64,000 nt of DNA from Variovorax sp. 770b2 (GTDB lineage: Bacteria; Pseudomonadota; Gammaproteobacteria; Burkholderiales; Burkholderiaceae_C), in NCBI RefSeq assembly GCF_900115685.1, contig NZ_FOXJ01000004.1, forward strand, positions 65,256 through 129,255, given 5' to 3'. Shown piece by piece: positions 24,450-32,762 of this stretch. Each line of letters opens with the position of its first letter. Position 1 is the first letter of the stretch. A model generated the notes under the pieces. The model was not told where the DNA came from. It did not search any database and saw nothing but the letters and a program-made list of their open reading frames with translations. Position numbers and translations under genes: made by a program.

Positions 24450-25483
24450 TCGAACTCGACGGCTCCCAAGGCGAGGGCGGTGGCCAGATTCTGCGCACCA
24501 GCCTCGCGCTGTCGGTGGCGACGGGCCAGCCCCTCGCCATCGAGAAGATTCGCGCCGGCCGCGCCAAGCCCGGCCTGATGCGCCAGCACCTCGCGTGCGT
24601 GAACGCCGCGGCCGAGATCAGCGGCGCGCAGGTCGAAGGTGCGGAGCTCGGCTCGCAGTCGCTGCGCTTCGTGCCCGGTCCGGTGCGCGCGGGCGACTAT
24701 CGCTTCGCGATCGCCAGTGCGGGCAGCTGCATGCTCGTTTTGCAGACCGTGCTGCCACCGCTGCTGCTGGCCGGTGCAACCAGCCAGGTGCACCTGAGCG
24801 GTGGCACGCACAACCCGATGGCGCCGCCGTTCCATTTCCTGGAGCGTGCGTTCGTGCCATTGGTGCGCCGTCTCGGCGCCGACCTGCAACTCACACTGCG
24901 CCGCTGCGGCTTCTATCCGGCCGGCGGCGGCGAAGTCGAGGCGACCATCGTGCCCGCTGCGGGCGCGCTGCAGCCCTTCGACCTGATGGCGCGCGGTGCG
25001 CAGCAGTCGGCCCATGCAGAGTGCCTGGCGCCGGGCCTGCCGCGCCACGTGCCGACGCGCGAGCTCGACACGTTGGGCGGCGCGATGGGCTGGTCCGGCG
25101 AGCAGCTTCGCTTCGGCACGGCGCGGCAGAACGAAGGCCCTGGCAATGCACTGATCGCCACGCTGGCTTATGAACACACGACCGAAGTGTTCACGGCCTT
25201 CGGCGAGAAGACGCTCAGCGCCGAGCAGGTGGCGCATGGCCTGGTGAAGGAACTGCGCGCGTTCCAGAAAAGCGAGGCCGCCGTCGGACCGCATCTGGCG
25301 GATCAGCTCGCGCTGCTGTTGGCGCTGGCTGCGTGGCAGAGCGGAAAGGCCGCCACGTTCACTTGCAGTGAAGTGACGGCGCACACGCGCACCAATTGCG
25401 CGGTGATCGAGCGCTTCCTGCCGGTGCGCTTCACCATCACCGAAAGCCGCGCGGCCTCGACGGTGCAGGTCTCGCCGGCCTGA
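24446..25483 (+). CDS. rtcA: RtcA, RNA 3'-terminal phosphate cyclase
   Basis: RtcA converts RNA 3'-phosphate ends to 2',3'-cyclic phosphates using ATP. The 345-residue protein begins ELDGSQGEGGGQILRTSLAL, the family hallmark, and contains SGGTHNP (118-124) and GFYPAGGGEV (155-164). His313 in TAHTRTN corresponds to the adenylylated His309 of the E. coli enzyme. The ATG at 24446 follows AAGGAGG and overlaps the previous stop, so it is translationally coupled. It is the last gene of the operon and converges on the MarR gene. Confidence 0.96.
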   Translation: MIELDGSQGEGGGQILRTSLALSVATGQPLAIEKIRAGRAKPGLMRQHLACVNAAAEISGAQVEGAELGSQSLRFVPGPVRAGDYRFAIASAGSCMLVLQTVLPPLLLAGATSQVHLSGGTHNPMAPPFHFLERAFVPLVRRLGADLQLTLRRCGFYPAGGGEVEATIVPAAGALQPFDLMARGAQQSAHAECLAPGLPRHVPTRELDTLGGAMGWSGEQLRFGTARQNEGPGNALIATLAYEHTTEVFTAFGEKTLSAEQVAHGLVKELRAFQKSEAAVGPHLADQLALLLALAAWQSGKAATFTCSEVTAHTRTNCAVIERFLPVRFTITESRAASTVQVSPA

Positions 25484-25485
25484 TG

Positions 25486-25521
25486 AAAAGAAGACGCCCG
25501 CTCGCTCAGGCGAGCGGCGTC
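25486..25521 (-). terminator. probable intrinsic terminator of the MarR gene
   Basis: A GC-rich hairpin (25493-25505 with 25510-25521, one bulged C, loop TCAG) overlaps the MarR stop codon. Read on the minus strand it is followed by TTCTTTTC. It could also slow transcription arriving from rtcA. Confidence 0.55.
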
Positions 25522-25955
25522 GCGTTGGCGTACAGGCGCAGCAGCATCGCGCGCAGCGTTTTCACTTCGGTCGCGCTGAAGTCGGAAGTCGCTACCGCTT
25601 CGTAGTGCTGCGCGAGCGGAATCAGCTCGCAGGTGAGCGCCAGGCCGCGCTCCGTCAGATCGATGCGCACCGCGCGCTTGTCGGTGTCGCACTTCTCGCG
25701 CGCCATCAATTCATGTGCCACCAGCCGGTCGACGATGCGCGACAGCGCCGACAGGTCGGTGGAGGCGTGCGTCGCCAGTTCAGACAGCGTCTGGCGCGGC
25801 GTGTGCTGCAGCGACGCGCACACGCGCCACTCGCTCAGGCTGAGCCCGTAAGGTTTCAACGCCTTCGCAAAGGCGTTGCCCATGCGGGCGCCGGCGCGTG
25901 CAAGAAGGAACGGAATGGCCTTTTCGAGGTCGTGATCGGGGTGTAGGGTTTTCAT
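25506..25955 (-). CDS. MarR family transcriptional regulator
   Basis: A 149-residue MarR-type winged-helix repressor. The DNA-binding core is LSLSEWRVCASLQHTP, then LSALSRIVDRLVAHELM as the recognition helix region and the wing DKRAVRIDLTERG. It is divergent from the Bug receptor operon starting at 26030, with a 50-bp double palindrome in between. It is therefore the likely repressor of the gamma-resorcylate operon, released by the aromatic substrate or its CoA-free intermediate; the inducer is inferred from neighbours only. Confidence 0.9.
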   Translation of the reverse strand: MKTLHPDHDLEKAIPFLLARAGARMGNAFAKALKPYGLSLSEWRVCASLQHTPRQTLSELATHASTDLSALSRIVDRLVAHELMAREKCDTDKRAVRIDLTERGLALTCELIPLAQHYEAVATSDFSATEVKTLRAMLLRLYANATPLA

Positions 25956-25963
25956 CTAGACGT

Positions 25964-26013
25964 GCTTGATTATTCAAGTATATAGTCCGCCGCAATTACT
26001 TGAATAATCAAGC
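25964..26013. promoter_or_regulatory. double palindromic MarR operator
   Basis: Two 17-bp arms, GCTTGATTATTCAAGTA (25964-25980) and its exact reverse complement (25997-26013), are separated by 16 bp. Each arm is itself nearly palindromic around CTTGA-TTATTCAAG, so two repressor dimers could bind. They flank the promoters of the MarR gene and the operon at 26030. Confidence 0.85.
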
Positions 26014-26029
26014 AAAAACGGAGACGACC

Positions 26030-27019
26030 ATGAACCTGGAACCCACGCGCCGAAGCGCCATCGCGGTGATGCTTTCTCTTCTGTCGGTGGCGCCGCTGGC
26101 TCATGCGCAAAGCGCAGCGGCCAGGTGGCCGGCGCAGGCCGTGCGCTTCGTGGTGCCGTTTCCCGCGGGTTCGGCGCCCGACGTGCTGATCCGCCATGTG
26201 GGCGCCAAGCTCGGCGAGAAGTGGGGGCAGGGCGTGATCGTGGACAACAAGCCCGGCGGCAGCGGCGTGATCGGCATGAACGCGATCCTCGCGGCGCAGA
26301 GCGACGGCTACACCTTCGGCTTCGTGCAGGGCTCGGCGATTTCCGTCGCACCGAGCACGATCAAGGGCGTGAGCTACGACTTCAACCGCGACTTCGTGCC
26401 CGTCACGCTCGCGGCAGTCGCGCCCTTCATGCTCGCGGTGCCGGCCAACTCGCCCTACAAGACGCTGGCCGATTTCATCGCCGCCGCGCGCGCCAAGCCG
26501 CAGGGCATCGAGGTGGCCGACAACGGCCGCGGCACCGCGCCGCACCTGGCCTCGGCATTGCTCGGCCTGCAATCGGGCGCGCAGTTCCTCGAAGTGCACT
26601 ACCCCGGCGGCGCGCAGGCCATGCAGGCCACGCTGGGCGGCCAGACCCAGATGATGGTCGAGACCTACAACGTGGTCGCGGGCAACGTGCAAGGCGGGCG
26701 CATGCGCATCCTGGCCAGCATGGGCGACCGCGTCGAGGCGGGGCTGGAGCCGTTCCCGCTCGCGAGCAAGACGGTGCCCGGTGCGGTGGCGCACGGCTGG
26801 TTCGCGGTGATCGCGAAGAAGGGGGTCGACCCGCTCGTGCTCGCCAGGCTCAACAAGGACATGAACGAGGCGCTGCTGCTGCCCGACGTGATCGCCAAGT
26901 CGCGCGAGCTGGGCACCTATCCGCGCCCCGGCACCCCCGAACAACTGGCGCGCTACATCGCCGACGACCGCAAGACCTGGCAGGACGTGCTGGACAAACT
27001 GAACATCAAACCGGAGTGA
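26030..27019 (+). CDS. tripartite tricarboxylate transporter (Bug) substrate-binding protein
   Basis: A 329-residue periplasmic receptor of the Bug/TctC family. The N-terminus has an Arg-Arg signal peptide (RRSAIAVMLSLLSVAPLAHAQ). The mature protein shows VRFVVPFPAGSAPDVLIR, IVDNKPGGSGVIGMNAI and a C-terminal RYIADDRKTW, all typical. The ATG at 26030 has GGAGA upstream. No TctA/TctB permease is linked, which is usual for Bug proteins in this group. First gene of the MarR-controlled operon, it probably captures an aromatic carboxylate such as gamma-resorcylate. Confidence 0.9.
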   Translation: MNLEPTRRSAIAVMLSLLSVAPLAHAQSAAARWPAQAVRFVVPFPAGSAPDVLIRHVGAKLGEKWGQGVIVDNKPGGSGVIGMNAILAAQSDGYTFGFVQGSAISVAPSTIKGVSYDFNRDFVPVTLAAVAPFMLAVPANSPYKTLADFIAAARAKPQGIEVADNGRGTAPHLASALLGLQSGAQFLEVHYPGGAQAMQATLGGQTQMMVETYNVVAGNVQGGRMRILASMGDRVEAGLEPFPLASKTVPGAVAHGWFAVIAKKGVDPLVLARLNKDMNEALLLPDVIAKSRELGTYPRPGTPEQLARYIADDRKTWQDVLDKLNIKPE

Positions 27020-27026
27020 TAACCCA

Positions 27027-28007
27027 ATGACCCCCATGAAAAACAAGATCGCGCTCGAAGAGCATTTCGCGATCGACCTCACGATCGCCGACTCGCAGGT
27101 CTACGCCCGCCCCGAGGTGTGGCAGGGCCTCAAGAGCAACCTGCTCGACTTCGAGCAGCAGCGGCTCGAGAAGATGGACGAGTGGGGTACGGAGCTGTCG
27201 ATCCTCTCGCTCAACTCGCCGGCGGTGCAGGGCATTCCCGATGCGAAGCGCGCCATCGAAGTGGCGCAGCGCGCCAACGATGTGCTGGCCGAGCAGGTCA
27301 AGCGCCACCCGACGCGCTTCGGCGGGTTCGCCGCGCTGCCAATGCAAGACCCCGAGGCCGCCGCGCGCGAGCTGGAGCGCTGCGTCAACCAGCTGGGCTT
27401 TCACGGCTTCCTGGTCAACGGTTTCTCGCAGGTCGGCGACGAGCACACCGTCGTCTACTACGACGACCCGCGCTTCGCCGATTTCTGGACCGCCGCCGCC
27501 GCGCTGAAGAAGCCGTTCTACATGCACCCGCGCGATCCGCTGGCCAGCCGCGAACCGATCTACGACGGTGCGCACTGGCTCACCGGTCCCACCTGGGCCT
27601 TCGCGATGGAAACGGCCATTCATGCGCTGCGCCTGATGTCCAGCGGCATGTTCGACAAGCACCCTGCGCTGCAGATGATCCTCGGCCACTTCGGCGAGGG
27701 CATTCCTTTCAATATCTGGCGCGTCGACCACATCCTGCGCAAGGGCCGCCGCGGCATGCCCTGCGACAAGGAAATCGGCGAGTACCTGCGCAGCAACGTG
27801 CACATCACCACCAGCGGCAACTTCCGCACGCCGACGCTGCTCTCGACGATGCTCGAAGTGGGGTCGGACCGCATCATGTATTCGGTCGACTACCCGTTCG
27901 AGAAGCACGAGGACGCGGCCCGCTGGTTCGACACCTGCGAGATCAGCGAGAACGATCGCCAGAAGATCGGCCGCGACAACGCCCGCAAGCTCTTCGGGCT
28001 GAAGTGA
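27027..28007 (+). CDS. gamma-resorcylate decarboxylase-like amidohydrolase
   Basis: A 326-residue TIM-barrel metalloenzyme of the amidohydrolase-2 (ACMSD-like) family, strongly similar in pattern to 2,6-dihydroxybenzoate (gamma-resorcylate) decarboxylase, which yields resorcinol. Metal ligands are visible: Glu11 and His13 in LEEHF, His in FYMHPRDP, His in LGHFGEG and Asp in YSVDYPFE. The block LVNGFSQVGDEHTVVYYDD and NVHITTSGNFRTPTL fit this subgroup. Salicylate or 2,3-dihydroxybenzoate decarboxylation is the main alternative. The presence of a flavin hydroxylase, maleylacetate reductase and hydroxyquinol dioxygenase nearby supports the resorcinol route. Confidence 0.85.
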   Translation: MTPMKNKIALEEHFAIDLTIADSQVYARPEVWQGLKSNLLDFEQQRLEKMDEWGTELSILSLNSPAVQGIPDAKRAIEVAQRANDVLAEQVKRHPTRFGGFAALPMQDPEAAARELERCVNQLGFHGFLVNGFSQVGDEHTVVYYDDPRFADFWTAAAALKKPFYMHPRDPLASREPIYDGAHWLTGPTWAFAMETAIHALRLMSSGMFDKHPALQMILGHFGEGIPFNIWRVDHILRKGRRGMPCDKEIGEYLRSNVHITTSGNFRTPTLLSTMLEVGSDRIMYSVDYPFEKHEDAARWFDTCEISENDRQKIGRDNARKLFGLK

Positions 28008-28008
28008 C

Positions 28009-29220
28009 ATGAGCGCCGTGAAAGACACCCGCCCCGTGCTCGTGGCCGGCGGCGGCATCGGGGGCCTCGCGGCCGCGCTCGCCCTGGTGCGCGAGGGTTA
28101 CCGCGTGAAGGTGATCGAGCAGGCCGGGCAGATCGGCGAGATCGGCGCCGGCATCCAGTTGAGCCCCAACGCCTTCGCGGCTTGCGATGCGCTCGGCGTG
28201 GGCGAGCACCTGCGCGCCAAGGCGGTCTACACCGAAGAGATGGTGATGTTCGATGCCATCGATGCGAAGCGCGTGGCGAGCATCTCGCTGTCGGAAGAAT
28301 TTCGCGCGCGCTTCGGCAACCCCTATGCGGTGATCCACCGCGCCGACATCCACGGCGCGCTGCTCGAAGGCGTGAAGGCCACCACCGACGGCATCGAGTT
28401 CCTCACCTCGACCAAGGTCGTGCACATCGAGCAGGACGACCGCGGCGTGACGCTCATCGACGCGCAGGGCGGCCGGCACGAGGGCCAGGCCGTGATCGGC
28501 TGCGACGGCGTGCGTTCGGCGGTGCGCCAGCAGTACGTGGGCGACGGCATCCGCGTGTCGGGCCACGTGGTGTTCCGCGCGGTGGTCGATACGGCCGAGT
28601 TCCCCGAGGCACTGCGCTTCACCGCGCCCTGCATCTGGGTCGGCCCCAACTGCCACCTGGTGCACTACCCGCTCAAGGGCGGCGACAAGTTCAATATCGC
28701 CGTCACCTTCCACAGCGACCAGCCCGAGGAGTGGGGCTCGATGGACGGCGACCCGGCCGAGGTGCAGCGCTACTTCCGCGCTACCTGCGAACAGGTGCAG
28801 CAGCTGCTGCGCATTCCGAAGGCGTGGAAGCGCTACTCGACGGCCGACCGCAACCCGATCGAGCAATGGACCTTCGGCCGCGCCACGCTGCTGGGCGATG
28901 CCGCGCACCCGATGGTGCAGTACCTCGCGCAGGGCGCGTGCACGGCCTGCGAGGACGCGGTGACGCTGGGCCTTGCGCTGCGCCGCGAAGGTGGCAACTG
29001 GCCCCGCGCGCTGGCGCTGTACGAGCGCTCGCGGGTCGCACGCACCGCGCGCGTGGTGCTCTCGGCGCGCGAGATGGGCCGCATCTATCACGCCAAGGGC
29101 GTCGAGCGTCTCGTGCGCAACAGCATGTGGAACGGCCGGCCGCAGCAGCGCTTCTACGATGCGCTCGAATGGCTCTACGGCTGGACGGCCGCCACCTGCC
29201 TCGACGAGGCGACGGTGTGA
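28009..29220 (+). CDS. FAD-dependent aromatic hydroxylase
   Basis: A 403-residue class A flavoprotein monooxygenase. It has the FAD Rossmann motif GGGIGG (14-19), the DG motif IGCDGVRS, and GDAAHPMVQYLAQGA for FAD ribityl binding. Overall it resembles 3-hydroxybenzoate 6-hydroxylase and salicylate-hydroxylase-like enzymes (IGEIGAGIQLSPNA). In this operon, immediately after a gamma-resorcylate decarboxylase-like gene, resorcinol 4-hydroxylation to hydroxyquinol is the most economical role; hydroxybenzoate hydroxylation cannot be excluded. It starts 1 bp after the decarboxylase stop and overlaps the transporter start. Confidence 0.87.
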   Translation: MSAVKDTRPVLVAGGGIGGLAAALALVREGYRVKVIEQAGQIGEIGAGIQLSPNAFAACDALGVGEHLRAKAVYTEEMVMFDAIDAKRVASISLSEEFRARFGNPYAVIHRADIHGALLEGVKATTDGIEFLTSTKVVHIEQDDRGVTLIDAQGGRHEGQAVIGCDGVRSAVRQQYVGDGIRVSGHVVFRAVVDTAEFPEALRFTAPCIWVGPNCHLVHYPLKGGDKFNIAVTFHSDQPEEWGSMDGDPAEVQRYFRATCEQVQQLLRIPKAWKRYSTADRNPIEQWTFGRATLLGDAAHPMVQYLAQGACTACEDAVTLGLALRREGGNWPRALALYERSRVARTARVVLSAREMGRIYHAKGVERLVRNSMWNGRPQQRFYDALEWLYGWTAATCLDEATV

Positions 29221-30608
29221 AGGCATTCCCCGATTCGCTCGAAGCGAGCGCGGGCGGCGCAAGTGCCACTGCCGCCATCGACATCCCCGCGCTGATCGAC
29301 AGCCACCCCGTCAGCAGCTTCCAGAAATGGATCCTGCTGCTGGTCGGCTGCGCGGTGGTGATGGACGGCTTCGACGTGCAGGCGATGGGCTTCGTCGCGC
29401 CGGCCATCGTGCGCGCCTGGGGCATCGACAAGGCCGCGCTCGGGCCGGTGTTCGGCGCGGGCCTCTTCGGCATGCTGGTCGGCTCGCTGGTGCTGAGCAT
29501 CTGCGCCGACCGCATCGGACGGCGCCCCGTGCTGCTGGGTGCCACCGTGTTCTTCGCGCTGTGCATGCTTGCGACGGCCTTCACGCACACGCTCGACCAA
29601 TTGCTCGCGATGCGCTTCATCACCGGCATCGGCCTGGGCGGCATCATGGCCAACGCGAGCGCGCTGGCCAGCGAATACAGCCCGCATCGCCGCCGCGTCA
29701 CGCTGATGATGTGGGTGTCGTGCGGCTTCACGGGCGGCGCGGTGCTGGGCGGGCTGATCTCGGCCGTGCTCATTCCGCTGGGCGGGTGGCAGGCGGTGTT
29801 CGTCTTCGGCGGCATCGTGCCCTTGGTCATCGCCGCGCTGATGTGGCGCTACATGCCCGAGTCGATGCAGTTCCTGGTGTTGCGCGGGCGCAAGCTCGAC
29901 CGCGTGCACGGCTGGCTGCAGCGCATCGCGCCCGAGGTGCGCATCGGCCCCGGCACGCGCTACGTCGTGCATGAAGCCAAGCAGGACGGCGCCCCCGTGG
30001 CCGAGCTGTTCCGCGCAGGGCGCGGCCCGGCCACGCTGCTCTTGTGGGGCATCAACTTCATGAACCTGCTGAACCTGTTCTTCCTGGCGAACTGGTTGCC
30101 CACCATCGCGACCGAGGCCGGCTACAGCGGCGGCACGGCCGTGCTGGTCGGCACGCTGCTGCAGGTGGGCGGCGTGGTCGGCACGGTGGCGATGGGGCCG
30201 CTGATCGACCGCATCGGCTTCTACCGCGTGCTGGTGCCGGTCTTCGCGATCGCGGTGCTGGCCATCGGCGTCATCGGCCAGCCGGCGCTGCCGCTCGCGC
30301 TGATGCTCGCGGTGGTGACGGTGAGCGGCTTCTGCGTGGTGGGTGCGCAGCCCGCGCTCATCGCGCTGGCTTCGAGCGTGTACCCGACGACGGTGCGCGC
30401 CACCGGCATGGGCTGGAGCCTGGGCATCGGCCGCGCGGGCTCCATCGTGGGGCCGGTGCTGGCGGGTTGGCTCATCGGGCTGCACTGGACGAACAGCGCG
30501 CTCTTCATCGCAGCGGCCGTGCCGGCGCTGCTTTCCTGCGCGATGGTGCTCTGCATGGGGCGATTGAAATTCACGGGTGCGATCGCGCGCCCAGGAGAAA
30601 CGACATGA
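29217..30608 (+). CDS. MFS aromatic acid:H+ symporter (AAHS family)
   Basis: A 463-residue, 12-helix major facilitator transporter. The first helix carries MDGFDVQAMGF, the D-G-F-D pattern of the aromatic acid:H+ symporters (PcaK, BenK, MhbT-like), and the loop DRIGRRPVLLG is the MFS signature. The GTG start at 29217 overlaps the hydroxylase stop codon (GTGTGA) with GAGG upstream. It probably imports the aromatic acid consumed by the operon, alongside the Bug receptor. Confidence 0.9.
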   Translation: MKAFPDSLEASAGGASATAAIDIPALIDSHPVSSFQKWILLLVGCAVVMDGFDVQAMGFVAPAIVRAWGIDKAALGPVFGAGLFGMLVGSLVLSICADRIGRRPVLLGATVFFALCMLATAFTHTLDQLLAMRFITGIGLGGIMANASALASEYSPHRRRVTLMMWVSCGFTGGAVLGGLISAVLIPLGGWQAVFVFGGIVPLVIAALMWRYMPESMQFLVLRGRKLDRVHGWLQRIAPEVRIGPGTRYVVHEAKQDGAPVAELFRAGRGPATLLLWGINFMNLLNLFFLANWLPTIATEAGYSGGTAVLVGTLLQVGGVVGTVAMGPLIDRIGFYRVLVPVFAIAVLAIGVIGQPALPLALMLAVVTVSGFCVVGAQPALIALASSVYPTTVRATGMGWSLGIGRAGSIVGPVLAGWLIGLHWTNSALFIAAAVPALLSCAMVLCMGRLKFTGAIARPGETT

Positions 30609-31012
30609 CGACAACGAACAACTCTTCCGGCTGGACCCTGGCCGCCCGCGTGCTGATGGCCGCGATCTTCCTGGTCGCGGGCGTGCGCAAGCTCATGGCC
30701 TATGGCGCGACGCTCGGCTACTTCGCCAAGCTGGGCATTCCGCTGGGCGACGTGGTGCTGCCGCTGACCATCGCGCTGGAGATCGGCGGCGGCCTGCTGC
30801 TGATCGCCGGCTGGCGCCTGCAGTGGGTGGCCAGTGCGCTGGCCCTGTTCACGCTGGCCACGGCCTTCACCGCGCATGCGTTCTGGTCCGCCGATGCGGC
30901 GCAGTTCGCGGGGCAGCTCAACAACTTCCTGAAGAACGTGGCGATGGCGGGCGGCTTCCTGCTGCTGATCGTGCAGGCCACCGGCGGCGAACGGAAGACG
31001 GCGAGCACCTGA
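30605..31012 (+). CDS. DoxX family membrane protein
   Basis: A 135-residue protein with four transmembrane helices and the DoxX pattern (LMAAIFLVAGVRKLM, FAKLGIPLG, LEIGGGLLLIAG). GGAG precedes the ATG, which overlaps the transporter stop by 4 bp, so it is part of the operon. DoxX proteins have ill-defined roles in redox or quinone-linked membrane processes; a link to disposal of electrons or hydroxyquinol stress here is speculation. Confidence 0.85.
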   Translation: MTTTNNSSGWTLAARVLMAAIFLVAGVRKLMAYGATLGYFAKLGIPLGDVVLPLTIALEIGGGLLLIAGWRLQWVASALALFTLATAFTAHAFWSADAAQFAGQLNNFLKNVAMAGGFLLLIVQATGGERKTAST

Positions 31013-31031
31013 AGCCGGGCCGTGCCCCGGG

Positions 31032-31058
31032 GCGGGTGGAAAACTCCTTTCCACCCGC
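31032..31058 (+). other. stem-loop after the DoxX gene
   Basis: An 11-bp hairpin (GCGGGTGGAAA 31032-31042 with TTTCCACCCGC 31048-31058, loop ACTCC) starts 19 bases after the DoxX stop. There is no T-tract. It may attenuate transcription between the operon and maleylacetate reductase. Confidence 0.55.
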
Positions 31059-31121
31059 ATGGTTGAACGGCCCGCGAGGCGGGTAGACACTCGCGCGCAC
31101 CTTTTCACGAAAGATCGAGCG

Positions 31122-32183
31122 ATGCCTGTCCAATCCTTCGTCTACAACAGCGTTCCCCAGCGGGTGGTCTTCGGTGCGGGATCGCTGCAGCACCTGGCGC
31201 GCGAGATCGACGCGCTGGGCGCGCGCCGTGCGCTGGTGCTCTGCACGCCCGAGCAGCGCGTGCAGGCCGAGCGCGTGGCCGACATGCTCGGTGCGCACGC
31301 GGCCGGCGTGTTCGATCGTGCCGTGATGCACGTGCCCATCGAGACCGCGCGTGAAGCGAGAGAAGTGGCGCAGCGCCTGGGCGCGGACTGCGCCGTGGCC
31401 ATCGGCGGTGGTTCGACCACAGGTCTCGGAAAAGCCATCGCGCTGGACTCGGGCCTGCCGATCCTCGCGATCCCGACCACCTACGCGGGCTCCGAGATGA
31501 CGCCGATCTACGGCATCACCGAAGCCGGCATGAAGAAGACCGGCAAGGACTTCAAGGTGCTGCCGCGCACCGTGATCTACGACCCCGAGCTCTCGATGAG
31601 CCTGCCCGTCCGCATGAGCGTGACGAGCGGCATCAACGCCATCGCGCACGCGGCAGAAGGTCTCTATGCCACCGATGCGAATCCGATCATGGATCTCATG
31701 GCCGAGGAGGGCATCGCCGCGCTGGGCCGCGCGCTGCCCGCGATCCGGGCCTCGGCGCAGGATGCGGCCGCGCGCGGCGACGCGCTCTACGGCGCCTGGC
31801 TCTGCGGCACCGTGCTGGGCAACGTCGGCATGGCGCTGCACCACAAGCTGTGCCACACGTTGGGCGGCAGCTTCAATCTTCCCCACGCCGAGACACACAC
31901 CATCGTGCTGCCGCACGCGCTGGCCTACAACGCCGCAGCGGCACCCGAAGCGATGGCACGCATCGCGAAGGCGCTGGGTGGAGGCAATGCAGCGCAGGCC
32001 GTGTTCGATCTCGCGCGCGACAACGGCGCGCCGGTCGCGCTGCGCGACATCGGCATGAAGGAATCGGACCTCGACGTGGCCTGCGCGCATGCACTGCAGA
32101 ACCAGTATCCCAATCCGCGACCGCTGGAGCGCGATGCGATTCGTGCTCTGCTGCAGAACGCGTGGGAAGGCGTGCGGCCCTGA
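31122..32183 (+). CDS. maleylacetate reductase
   Basis: A 353-residue iron-containing alcohol dehydrogenase family enzyme that resembles maleylacetate reductases, which reduce maleylacetate to 3-oxoadipate with NAD(P)H. Typical blocks are FGAGSLQHL, AIGGGSTTGLGKAIAL, PTTYAGSEMTPIYG and HHKLCHTLGGSFNLPHAETH. It acts after ring cleavage of hydroxyquinol, so it fits the gamma-resorcylate/resorcinol pathway encoded just upstream and the dioxygenase at 40623. The start at 31122 gives the usual N-terminus; the ribosome binding site is weak. Confidence 0.9.
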   Translation: MPVQSFVYNSVPQRVVFGAGSLQHLAREIDALGARRALVLCTPEQRVQAERVADMLGAHAAGVFDRAVMHVPIETAREAREVAQRLGADCAVAIGGGSTTGLGKAIALDSGLPILAIPTTYAGSEMTPIYGITEAGMKKTGKDFKVLPRTVIYDPELSMSLPVRMSVTSGINAIAHAAEGLYATDANPIMDLMAEEGIAALGRALPAIRASAQDAAARGDALYGAWLCGTVLGNVGMALHHKLCHTLGGSFNLPHAETHTIVLPHALAYNAAAAPEAMARIAKALGGGNAAQAVFDLARDNGAPVALRDIGMKESDLDVACAHALQNQYPNPRPLERDAIRALLQNAWEGVRP

Positions 32184-32249
32184 ACTGCTGCGGCCCGTAG
32201 CCGGTCCGCAGACGCCCGCCGCCGAAGCGGGACGGGCGCCGCGAACCGC

Positions 32250-32636
32250 TTACAGCGGCAGTGCGTCGCCGCGAGCGGCAGCGCGGGCGGCGGCACGCAC
32301 CGCGGCACGGTCGACGGTGCTGGCCACCACGGGCGCGACGCCCGACGAAGCGCCTTCGGCGTACGGGTTGTCGCCGTGCGCGGCGGCAACGGCTTCGGCG
32401 CGGACCGCGGCGCGGCTGGTCGCCGAAGCGATCACCGAAGCCGGGCCGGAATTGGCGCCGTCGGCATACGGGTTGTCGCTGTGCGCGGCGGCCACGGCTT
32501 CGCTCCGCACGTCGGCGCGGCTGGCCTGCGAGGCGATCGATTGCACGCCTTCGTAGGTCTCGGCGTGTGCGGCACCCGCTGCGCCCAGCATGGCGAAGGC
32601 GGCGGCGGAGAGGGCGATGAGTTGCTTGGTGTTCAT
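32250..32636 (-). CDS. small exported repeat protein (SRAEV family)
   Basis: A 128-residue secreted protein. The first 25 residues form a signal peptide (LIALSAAAFAMLGAAGAAHA). The mature part has three imperfect repeats of about 33 residues built on SRADVRSEAVAAAHSDNPYA, SRAAVRAEAVAAAHGDNPYA and DRAAVRAAARAAARGD. The motif is shared with the proteins at 13601 and 58536. The start at 32636 is the only one that gives a signal peptide. Function unknown; possibly a DUF4148-type stress or envelope protein. Confidence 0.8.
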   Translation of the reverse strand: MNTKQLIALSAAAFAMLGAAGAAHAETYEGVQSIASQASRADVRSEAVAAAHSDNPYADGANSGPASVIASATSRAAVRAEAVAAAHGDNPYAEGASSGVAPVVASTVDRAAVRAAARAAARGDALPL

Positions 32637-32762
32637 GATGAAAGTCCCTTCGGATGACGGTGTGGACGGCGGACATTCGTCGTTGCCACGGAATGCAGTG
32701 TGAAACCGCATCGTGGTTCGCGCTGTGCGTTTGCGCACCGCTTTCGTCATCCAGAAGACCCG

